NCBI GenBank assembly: GCA_903913365.1
Contig: CAIWKW010000101.1
Span: 1 to 5,807, forward strand
Reading direction: 5' to 3'
Source of the DNA: Candidatus Doudnabacteria bacterium
GTDB lineage: Bacteria > Patescibacteriota > Doudnabacteria > UBA920
DNA: 5,807 nt
The translations under genes were made by a program, and so were the position numbers. The notes below the pieces were generated by a model. The model saw only the letters and a list, made by a program, of their open reading frames with translations. It was not told the DNA's origin and ran no database searches. The first letter of the stretch is position 1, and each line of letters opens with the position of its first letter. Below, piece after piece: positions 1-5,766 of this stretch.

Positions 1-172
1 GGCCATAAAAGGCTTTGCGGTAACTTTGGGAATCGGTATTTTAATTTCCATGTTTACGGCAATAACCGTTACCAGAACTTTTTTGAGATTGTTTGTCGGG
101 AATAATTTGTTAACCCATCCTTGGCTGTTTGGCGTAAGTAAACTAAAAAAACCATCGTCCGGAAATTCTTAA
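1..172 (+). CDS. secD: SecD, protein translocase subunit (3' end only)
   Basis: Only the last 56 codons are present, read from position 2 and ending at TAA 170-172. They contain the hallmark C-terminal SecD segment: KGFAVTLGIGILISMFTA, then ITVTRTFLRLF. This is the end of the penultimate and the last transmembrane helix, followed by a short polar tail (VSKLKKPSSGNS). SecD pairs with SecF in the inner membrane and uses the proton motive force to help SecYEG/SecA-exported proteins leave the channel. The next gene on the same strand is secF, which confirms the call and suggests co-transcription. The start, the periplasmic P1 domain and the first TM helices lie outside the window. The family is also close to RND-type transporters, but the secF neighbour makes SecD the only reasonable call. 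Confidence 0.95.
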   Translation, partial: AIKGFAVTLGIGILISMFTAITVTRTFLRLFVGNNLLTHPWLFGVSKLKKPSSGNS

Positions 173-188
173 TTATAAGCCATGTGTT

Positions 189-224
189 CTTAACTTGTTA
201 CTTTTAACTTTTTACTTGTCACTA
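189..224. repeat. Degenerate 7-bp tandem array between secD and secF
   Basis: The gap reads as consecutive 7-mers CTTGTTA, CTTTTAA, CTTTTTA, CTTGTCA (194-221), flanked by partial units CTTAA (189-193) and CTA (222-224). The consensus is CTTnTnA. It ends nine bases before the secF ATG, in the place where a ribosome binding site would normally sit, and contains none. Function is unknown. It could be a relic of replication slippage or a spacer keeping the secF start unstructured. Confidence 0.6.
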
Positions 225-232
225 ATCTCCAT

Positions 233-1126
233 ATGTTCAACACCCTTAAATATTACAAATTTTGGTTCGCGGTTTCCGGAATAATTTTACTTTTCGGAAT
301 AATTTCACTTTCGGTTTATCACTTAAAACTTGGTATTGATTTTAAGGGTGGAACTCAGCTTGAGCTGCAGTTTAACAAGCCGGCGGATGTAAATCTTATT
401 CATCAGGCAATTGACGGCCAGAATTTGGGCAAGTATCAGGTTCAGACAGCCCAAAATAACAGCTTTATTATAGAGACCGAAACTTTGGATAAAACCCAGC
501 ACGAAAACCTTCTCGTTGCCCTAAAAGCCAAAGCAGGGGACTTTACCGAAACCCACTACGACACCATAGGCCCGGTAATAGGAAAAGAACTGGAGACAGC
601 GGCGTTTTGGCAGCTGCTCTGCGTGTCTTTGGGTATTGTTTTATACATCGGCTATGCGTTCAGAAAAGTTGCCAAACCTGTTACTTCCTGGCGCTTTGGC
701 TGGGCGGCAATTATAGCCCTGCTTCACGATCTTTTGTTTGTTCTTGGGTTCTTTTCAATCCTGGGCCATTTTAAAGGCGTGGAAGTGGACAGCTTATTTG
801 TAACCGCTATTTTAACGGTTTTGGGCTTTTCGGTTCACGATACTATAGTTGTGTTTGACAGAATTCGCGAAAATTTAAAGCTATTTCCGGGACAAAGCTT
901 TGAATTCGTGGTTAACCACAGTATTTCCCAAACTTTAGTCAGGTCATTTAATACCAGCCTTACAGTCCTCTTTATGCTGCTCAGCTTACTGCTTTTCGGC
1001 GGAGACACAATCCGTTATTTTGTTCTGGCCCTGTTTGTAGGAATTATAGTTGGAACTTATTCATCAATTTTTATAGCCACTCCGGTGCTCGTACTTTGGC
1101 AAAAGTGGAAAACAAAGCAAGCCTAA
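233..1126 (+). CDS. secF: SecF, protein translocase subunit
   Basis: This complete 297-residue protein matches the usual SecF length and layout. TM1 spans about residues 10-30. It is followed by the diagnostic GIDFKGGTQLEL motif (34-45), a small extracytoplasmic domain, IGP at 112-114, and five more hydrophobic helices (about 125-141, 155-179, 187-207, 243-257, 263-289). The conserved SecF signature GFSVHDTIVVFDRIREN lies at 198-214, and the RSFNTSLTVL stretch follows at 238-247. SecF forms the proton-driven SecDF complex that pulls exported polypeptides through SecYEG. The ATG at 233 is the first possible start: the frame is closed by TAA at 191-193 and the protein begins just before TM1. 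No Shine-Dalgarno sequence is visible. The gene lies 60 bases behind secD, probably in one transcript, and is followed by a terminator. SecD and SecF are separate here, not fused as in Bacillus. Confidence 0.97.
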   Translation: MFNTLKYYKFWFAVSGIILLFGIISLSVYHLKLGIDFKGGTQLELQFNKPADVNLIHQAIDGQNLGKYQVQTAQNNSFIIETETLDKTQHENLLVALKAKAGDFTETHYDTIGPVIGKELETAAFWQLLCVSLGIVLYIGYAFRKVAKPVTSWRFGWAAIIALLHDLLFVLGFFSILGHFKGVEVDSLFVTAILTVLGFSVHDTIVVFDRIRENLKLFPGQSFEFVVNHSISQTLVRSFNTSLTVLFMLLSLLLFGGDTIRYFVLALFVGIIVGTYSSIFIATPVLVLWQKWKTKQA

Positions 1127-1161
1127 ACAATGAAATTACTGAATATTTTTTTGAATATATT

Positions 1162-1192
1162 AAAAAACCCTCTTTAATAAGAGAGTTTTTTT
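1162..1192 (+). terminator. Intrinsic terminator after secF
   Basis: The left arm 1162-1174 (AAAAAACCCTCTT) pairs with the right arm 1179-1191 (AAGAGAGTTTTTT) around a TAAT loop. There are 5 bp next to the loop, one C/A mismatch (1169/1184), then 7 more bp, and the right arm runs into the T-tract 1186-1192. It lies 36 bases after the secF stop and separates the secDF unit from the strong promoter that follows. Confidence 0.85.
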
Positions 1193-1206
1193 ATGCCTTG
1201 TTATTA

Positions 1207-1235
1207 TTGACATAGTAATAAGATTATGCTATACT
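1207..1235 (+). promoter_or_regulatory. Strong sigma-70 promoter with extended -10
   Basis: The -35 box TTGACA (1207-1212) is a perfect consensus. The spacer is exactly 17 bp. The -10 box TATACT (1230-1235) differs from TATAAT at one base and is preceded by an extended -10 TGC at 1227-1229. Transcription should start near 1241-1243, leaving a leader of about 100 bases before the ATG at 1344. It is the best promoter in the window and lies between a terminator and a three-gene run. Confidence 0.88.
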
Positions 1236-1241
1236 GAAAAA

Positions 1242-1343
1242 AGTTTAAAGACAGATTGATTCACCCTCAATAATTAAACAGCTTTAAATATTTTACTTTA
1301 AATTGTTATACAAATTTTGAGATAAGATATCTAAATTAAATTT
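1242..1343 (+). promoter_or_regulatory. AT-rich 5' leader with possible fold and repeats
   Basis: The untranslated leader predicted from the promoter is about 100 bases. GTTTAAAG (1243-1250), at the expected 5' end, can pair (one G-U) with either of two identical CTTTAAAT copies at 1282-1289 and 1296-1303. Inside the first pairing lies a smaller hairpin, ATTGA 1255-1259 with TCAAT 1267-1271, exposing the loop TTCACCC. A palindrome AGATATCT lies at 1325-1332. The region is very AT-rich, so much of this pairing could be chance. It matches no riboswitch class I recognise and has no Shine-Dalgarno sequence before the ATG. Confidence 0.35.
1283..1312 (+). promoter_or_regulatory. Possible second promoter in the leader
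   Basis: TGTTATACA (1304-1312) is an extended -10 (TG, one base, TATACA). The best -35 is only TTTAAA at 1283-1288 with an 18-bp spacer. If used, it would give a leader of about 25 bases. It is weak beside the consensus promoter at 1207-1235 and may be chance in AT-rich sequence. Confidence 0.25.
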
Positions 1344-2426
1344 ATGGGAATTCTAGATACTATTATTCATACAAAACAAACCGAATCTTTTGTTCAATTT
1401 AAACCTTCCGATATTGTGAAGGAAGTTTTGGAAAATTTAAAAGAACGCGACCGGCATATCCTGATTCACCGCTACGGCCTTGAGGGAAACGAAACCAAAA
1501 CTTTGGCATCCATTGGGCAAGAGCAGAATTTAACCAGGGAAAGAGTTCGCCAAATCGAAAAAGATTTGTTGAAGAACTTAAAGAAAACCAGCCTGCAAAA
1601 GCCGAAGTTTGTTTCGGCCAAAGATTTTTTGCTTAACATTATTTCCGAACACGGCAGAATTATTGCCGAGGAAAATTTGTTAATGCATTTGAATATTAAA
1701 GACGCCAAAGAAAAGAATGCTTTGGTTTTTATACTGCACCTGATTGAAGAGCTGGAACATTTTATACACGATAATTACAAAAAGAGCTGGGTTACGGTAC
1801 TTTTCAGCCAAGATTTTTTGGACGGCTTTATTGCTGCCAGCAAAGGCATAATTTCCGGTAAAAACTCTCCTCTTCCGGCCGAGGAATTTTTGGAAAATTT
1901 TAAACAAACGGAATTTTACCAGCAAAACCGGCAGGAACTTCCGGACATGGTTATTTTAAATTATCTGGAACTTACAGTGGAAATTGAAAAAAATGTGTTT
2001 GGCCACTGGGGACTCAGCTTGTGGAAAGAAGTTAAACCTAAAGACGTTGGCGATAAAGCATATTTGGTCATGAAGCACCACAAAAAGCCGGAGCATTATT
2101 CGGCTATTACGGAAATGATCAATAAAGCAAAATTTGACGGCCGTACCGCTTATAAGGAAACCGTCCATAACGAATTAATCAAAGACAAGCGTTTTATTCT
2201 TATCGGTAGGGGAATTTATGCTCTTTCCGAATGGGGATACACTCCGGGCGTTGTTTCGGATGTCATAATGGAAGTGCTCAAACAGTCCGATCAGCCGCTT
2301 CTTAAAGAAAAAATTATTGAAGAAGTACTTAAGCGCCGCGTTGTTAAAAAGAATACTATTTTAGTGGGGCTTTCCAATAAACATCTTTTCAAAAAAGTCG
2401 GAAAAAACGCCTACGCTTTGGCATAG
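1344..2426 (+). CDS. Sigma-70 region 4 / HARE-HTH DNA-binding regulator
   Basis: This 360-residue protein has a clear sigma-70 region 4 at about residues 23-81: LKERDRHILIHRYGLEG followed by LTRERVRQIEKDLLKNLKK, the -35-recognition helix-turn-helix. No region 2 or 3 is present, so it lacks the -10-binding and main core-binding parts and is unlikely to be a full sigma factor. Residues about 93-230 look like one or two further winged helices. Residues about 234-300 (DKAYLVMKHHKKPEHYSAI ... VHNELIKDKRFILIGRGIYALSEWGY) match the HARE-HTH fold also found in the RNA polymerase delta subunit. Residues 303-359 form a last winged-helix-like unit ending in GKNAYALA. An in-frame TAA at 1332-1334 fixes the start at ATG 1344. 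The gene is first behind the strong promoter, 45 bases before the next gene. I infer a transcriptional regulator, perhaps of its own operon; the target is unknown. Confidence 0.85.
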   Translation: MGILDTIIHTKQTESFVQFKPSDIVKEVLENLKERDRHILIHRYGLEGNETKTLASIGQEQNLTRERVRQIEKDLLKNLKKTSLQKPKFVSAKDFLLNIISEHGRIIAEENLLMHLNIKDAKEKNALVFILHLIEELEHFIHDNYKKSWVTVLFSQDFLDGFIAASKGIISGKNSPLPAEEFLENFKQTEFYQQNRQELPDMVILNYLELTVEIEKNVFGHWGLSLWKEVKPKDVGDKAYLVMKHHKKPEHYSAITEMINKAKFDGRTAYKETVHNELIKDKRFILIGRGIYALSEWGYTPGVVSDVIMEVLKQSDQPLLKEKIIEEVLKRRVVKKNTILVGLSNKHLFKKVGKNAYALA

Positions 2427-2471
2427 TTTGGCAGCCGAAAAAATATTTGGGTGCAAAAAAATTGAAACACA

Positions 2472-3812
2472 ATGGACATTTTAAGCCAAATTTTACCTAA
2501 CTTTTCCGAAATTTTTCGCATTGCTTTTTTGTTTGTCCAAAAAGGCGGATGGGCTCTTTTTGTAATTGGGTTTATCTATATTCTTTGGCGCCTGTATTTG
2601 ATAGAAATTCAGCACCAGTTTATACACAAGCAAAACTGGGTTTTTTTAAGCATTAAGGTTCCAAAACAAAATTTAACCAGCACTTTGGCAGTTGAACAAA
2701 TTTTTAGCCAGTTGCATGCAATGCATAGGAGCTTAACTATTTTACAAAAGTATGTTGAGGGGATTACCCAATTAACCTATAGTTTGGAGATTGTCAGCTT
2801 GGGGGGGAAAATTAGTTATATATTGCGCGTACCGCAAGATTTCCAAAGCACAGTGGAGGCGGCTTTTTATTCCCAATACCCCGAAGCGGAAATTAGCGTT
2901 TCTTCCGATTACTTGGCCAATTTTAATTTCGATGCGGAAAACGACAATGGTTTTGAAGTTTTGGGCACGGAATTTAAATTGAGCCAAGACCAGGTTATTC
3001 CGATTAAAACTTATACCGACTTTGAACATCCTTCCGCCACGGAAAAAATTATTGACCCTTTAAACAACATGATTGAATCGCTGGCTAAAATTAAACCCTA
3101 TGATTTTATAGGCGTGCAATTTTTAATCCAACCGCTCGCAGATAATGACTGGAAGCCTCTTGGAGAGAGAAAAATTAAAGAATTAACAGGCGAAGAAATT
3201 CCCCACAAAGCGAGCCTGTCCAGTTTTTTATTGGCCCCTTTTGAGTGGTTTGCCAAGTTCAGTTATTCAGAAACTTTTTTTGGCCACAGCCACAGCCATG
3301 AACCGGAAAACAAGCCGAGAAATAATTGGATGAGCATGACGGAAGCTGAAAAAGACAGGGTAAGCCGAATTGAGCAAAAAATCGGCAAACCGGGCTACAA
3401 AACCAAAATCCGCTTTTTGTATATTTCCCCTAAAGATAAAGTGGATAAATTTAACAGAGCTTTAATTGTAGGATCGTTTCGTCCTTTTGGATCAAATATG
3501 ACCAATCAGTTAAAGCCTGACAGTAAAACTTGGGTTGGTGTTGATCCGGTTATATCATATACTTTAGAAGCCCCATTCCTTGACTGGAAGCTCAAATGGC
3601 TTAAGAACAGGCATTTTACCGGCTATAAAAAACGTGATATGCACATTGGGACTTCGCCGTTTATTTTAAACACCGAAGAAATTGCCACATTGTATCATTT
3701 CCCGATAACCACGGAAACCACCATGGCTCCAAGCAGTGTTGAAAAGACAGAAAGCAAAAAATCCCAGCCTCCAGTTAACCTGCCGATTGCCGAAGAGGGC
3801 TATGATATTTAG
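2472..3812 (+). CDS. Membrane-anchored protein of unknown function (DUF8128-like)
   Basis: This 446-residue protein has one clear TM helix near the N-terminus (about 25-44, GWALFVIGFIYILWRLYLI). The rest is soluble mixed alpha/beta, with no cleavable signal peptide. The block at about 58-145 (SIKVPKQNLTSTLAVEQIFSQLHAMH ... LGGKISYILRVP ... YPEAEISVSSDY) and the ending TSPFILNTEEIATLYHFP (394-411) resemble a family I recall as DUF8128, found beside VirD4-like ATPases in Patescibacteria; the family number is from memory. No catalytic motif is visible. A His-rich insert, GHSHSHEPEN, sits at 271-280, and a Lys/Ser/Pro-rich tail starts near 418. TGA at 2463-2465 bounds the start, so ATG 2472 is secure, though without a Shine-Dalgarno sequence. 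With the TM-less ATPase 63 bases downstream, the simplest inference is a membrane anchor or adaptor for that motor. A G7 tract lies in codons at 2801-2807. Confidence 0.75.
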   Translation: MDILSQILPNFSEIFRIAFLFVQKGGWALFVIGFIYILWRLYLIEIQHQFIHKQNWVFLSIKVPKQNLTSTLAVEQIFSQLHAMHRSLTILQKYVEGITQLTYSLEIVSLGGKISYILRVPQDFQSTVEAAFYSQYPEAEISVSSDYLANFNFDAENDNGFEVLGTEFKLSQDQVIPIKTYTDFEHPSATEKIIDPLNNMIESLAKIKPYDFIGVQFLIQPLADNDWKPLGERKIKELTGEEIPHKASLSSFLLAPFEWFAKFSYSETFFGHSHSHEPENKPRNNWMSMTEAEKDRVSRIEQKIGKPGYKTKIRFLYISPKDKVDKFNRALIVGSFRPFGSNMTNQLKPDSKTWVGVDPVISYTLEAPFLDWKLKWLKNRHFTGYKKRDMHIGTSPFILNTEEIATLYHFPITTETTMAPSSVEKTESKKSQPPVNLPIAEEGYDI

Positions 3813-3820
3813 CAAGAACA

Positions 3821-3855
3821 GAATATTGAATTTAGAATTTAGAATTTAGAATTTT
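3821..3855. repeat. 7-bp tandem array GAATTTA before the ATPase gene
   Basis: There are five consecutive 7-mers: GAATATT, GAATTTA three times perfectly (3828-3848), then GAATTTT. The array fills more than half of the 63-base gap and ends 20 bases before the ATG at 3876. Perfect central copies with decayed edges suggest slippage-driven growth, so the copy number may vary between strains. Its sequence is unrelated to the array before secF, but the period is the same. Confidence 0.9.
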
Positions 3856-3875
3856 GTAATTGGAACCTTGCGTAT

Positions 3876-5711
3876 ATGCCAAACAACGAAGATATAATTA
3901 CTGTGTTTGCTAAAACCAACTTCCGCAACAAAGAAGTGCCTTTTGGCATAAAAACCGACGATCGCCGCCGGCATATGTATTTAATCGGTAAAACCGGCAT
4001 GGGTAAAACTACGCTCATGGAAAATATGGTTATTCAGGACATTCGCAACGGCCATGGCGTGGCTTTTTTGGACCCGCACGGCGATTCTATTCAAAGAATT
4101 TTGGATTCCATTCCCAGCAGCAGAGTTAACGATGTAATTTATTTTAATCCTTCGGATTTGGATTATCCGGTGGCTTTTAATATTTTGGAATCGGTGGATC
4201 AAAAGTACAAACATTTGGTGGCTTCCGGTCTTATGGGCGTGTTCACCAAAATTTGGGCCAACTTATGGTCTGCCAGAATGGAATATATTTTAAATAATAC
4301 AATTTTGGCGCTACTCGACAGCCCCGGTAACACCTTGTTAGGCATTACCCGCATGTATGTGGACAAAAAATATCGCAAAAAAATTGTTGATAACGTAAAA
4401 GATCCCATGGTTCGGGCTTTCTGGACAGACGAGTATGCCAACTATAACGAAAAATACCGCACGGAAGCAATTGCTCCTATTCAAAATAAGGTTGGGCAGT
4501 TTTTGTCTTCGGGAATTATCCGCAACATTGTGGGTCAGCCCAAATCAACAATTGATTTGCGCGAGGTAATGGATAAGCAGAAAATTTTGGTTGTGGATTT
4601 GTCCAAGGGTAAAGTTGGTGAAGACAATAGCGCGCTTTTGGGAGCCATGATAGTTACCAAGCTTCAGCTGGCAGCCATGTCCAGAACCGATATTCCGGAA
4701 ACCGAGAGAAAAGATTTTTATTTGTATGTGGATGAGTTCCAAAATTTTGCCACGGACAGCTTTGCCACCATTTTGTCCGAAGCCAGAAAATACCGCCTGA
4801 ACTTAATTGTCGGACACCAATATATTGGCCAGCTGGTCCAGGAGCGAAATACCAAAGTCAGGGACGCTATTTTCGGCAACGTCGGCACTTTGGTTGTGTT
4901 TAGAATAGGCGCCGAGGATGCTGAATTTTTGGTTAAAGAATTTGAACCGATTTTTACGGAAGTTGATATTGTTAATTTGCCCAAGTATCAAATTTTGCTG
5001 AAATTGATGATTAACGGTGTGGCCAGCGATCCGTTCTCCGCCACAACTCTTTCGCCAAACCCGAACTTTATTACGGGCAACGGCGACAAAACCATAAAAG
5101 TATCAAGGGAAAGATATGCCAATCCTGTTACTGAAGTGGAAGAGAAAATTTCCCGCTGGATGGGTGCGGAATATCACCAGGAAAATGCGGTTTCCATAGG
5201 AGAAGATACCGATGAAAAGCCTGATGGTTTACAGGAAAAGGATGTGGTTCCAATTAGGGAGTCTGTTGCCCCTTTGGAAGCGCCTAAAATAATCAGTCAG
5301 CCTCAAAAGCAGGTTGAACATAGGGAACCAGAGATAAAAAACCTAACTGTACCCAAACAGGCTCCGGTTCAACAATCCTTTAAACCGGAAAAAAGTAAAA
5401 TGCATGATCAGCCGAGACAAAGGAGTCAGAGCCCAGCGCCAAGGGACGCGCAAAACCATTTTCATAAGCCACAGCATAATCATCCAACACCAAAAAAGGT
5501 GAATCCGATTTGGAATAAAGTAGCGGACATCCAGCAGGAAAAAAATAAAGAGCAGGCCAAAAAAACCGAGCAAACCGTGGCGCATTTATTAAAAGAAGAT
5601 GTGCCTGCAGCGCCAAGAATAGTTGCCCCTCAAGCCGCTTTAGTACCGCCGATCCCTCAGCCGGTTTCGGAAAAGAAAATATTACAGCCCGGACAAAGTC
5701 AAACATTTTAA
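3876..5711 (+). CDS. VirD4/TraD-like coupling ATPase, TM-less, with a long disordered tail
   Basis: This 611-residue P-loop ATPase belongs to the VirD4/TraG/TraD/HerA-FtsK group. Walker A GKTGMGKTT is at 38-46 and Walker B LYVDEFQNF at 283-291. The companion motif DPHGD is at 66-70 and a sensor-like GHQY at 313-316. FRIGAEDAEFL (342-352) and LPKYQILLKLMINGVASDPF (368-387) fit the TraD/TraG C-terminal domain. Such enzymes form hexamers that move DNA, or in type IV secretion pass substrates to a channel. The usual N-terminal TM helices are absent: FAKTNFRNKEVPFGIKTDDRRRHMYLIGKTG leads straight into the P-loop, so anchoring probably depends on the upstream membrane protein. From about residue 430 the protein turns into a Pro/Gln/Lys/Glu-rich tail, probably disordered, with a His cluster at 527-536. 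ATG 3876 is the only reasonable start (frame closed by TAG at 3840-3842); no Shine-Dalgarno sequence is seen. No relaxase or VirB gene is nearby, so the substrate is unknown. Confidence 0.9.
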   Translation: MPNNEDIITVFAKTNFRNKEVPFGIKTDDRRRHMYLIGKTGMGKTTLMENMVIQDIRNGHGVAFLDPHGDSIQRILDSIPSSRVNDVIYFNPSDLDYPVAFNILESVDQKYKHLVASGLMGVFTKIWANLWSARMEYILNNTILALLDSPGNTLLGITRMYVDKKYRKKIVDNVKDPMVRAFWTDEYANYNEKYRTEAIAPIQNKVGQFLSSGIIRNIVGQPKSTIDLREVMDKQKILVVDLSKGKVGEDNSALLGAMIVTKLQLAAMSRTDIPETERKDFYLYVDEFQNFATDSFATILSEARKYRLNLIVGHQYIGQLVQERNTKVRDAIFGNVGTLVVFRIGAEDAEFLVKEFEPIFTEVDIVNLPKYQILLKLMINGVASDPFSATTLSPNPNFITGNGDKTIKVSRERYANPVTEVEEKISRWMGAEYHQENAVSIGEDTDEKPDGLQEKDVVPIRESVAPLEAPKIISQPQKQVEHREPEIKNLTVPKQAPVQQSFKPEKSKMHDQPRQRSQSPAPRDAQNHFHKPQHNHPTPKKVNPIWNKVADIQQEKNKEQAKKTEQTVAHLLKEDVPAAPRIVAPQAALVPPIPQPVSEKKILQPGQSQTF

Positions 5712-5717
5712 TATTTT

Positions 5718-5749
5718 AAAATCCCAAAACTACGGTTTTGGGATTTTTT
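5718..5749 (+). terminator. Strong intrinsic terminator with UACG loop
   Basis: AAAATCCCAAAAC (5718-5730) and GTTTTGGGATTTT (5735-5747) form a perfect 13-bp stem closed by C-G around TACG. This is a C(UNCG)G tetraloop, known to be unusually stable in RNA. The T-run 5744-5749 follows. It starts seven bases after the ATPase stop codon and ends the three-gene unit. The A/T symmetry of the outer stem could let it work on the minus strand too. Confidence 0.95.
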
Positions 5750-5766
5750 ACGCCTTTTTGGGCATG

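Noticed and set aside
1130..1177. 15-codon reading frame (MKLLNIFLNILKNPL) running into the terminator after secF, like a leader peptide
   Set aside because: It has no ribosome binding site and no run of regulatory codons, and a 15-codon frame in AT-rich sequence is expected by chance. The hairpin is explained as the secF terminator.
1344..2426. Calling this gene a full sigma factor (rpoD/sigA-like)
   Set aside because: Only region 4 is recognisable; regions 2 and 3 are missing and the rest looks like winged-helix domains.
2620..2628. Second DnaA-like box TTATACACA
   Set aside because: It fits the relaxed consensus but lies inside the coding sequence and spells conserved-looking codons (F-I-H-K). 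A similar TTATACACG occurs at another F-I-H codon run near 1760, so codon content explains it.
3821..3855. CRISPR-like array
   Set aside because: The 7-bp units are directly adjacent with no spacers, and there are no cas genes. It is a simple tandem repeat.
3827..3860. Promoter upstream of the ATPase gene (TTGAAT and TGTAAT)
   Set aside because: The spacing is about 22 bp, the -10 lacks the critical A at position 2, and the sequence is made of the tandem repeat. An unbroken operon transcript is simpler.
5380..5706. 108-codon open frame on the minus strand opposite the ATPase tail
   Set aside because: It lies entirely opposite a well-supported gene, in its low-complexity 3' part, which keeps stop codons rare on the other strand. 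It has no promoter or recognisable family motif. Other shorter antisense frames (for example 4718-4984 and 1680-1925) were dropped for the same reason.
2472..5711. Part of a conjugative plasmid or integrative element
   Set aside because: No relaxase, integrase, transposase, VirB-like gene, inverted repeat or attachment site is visible, base composition does not change, and the genes sit next to housekeeping secDF.
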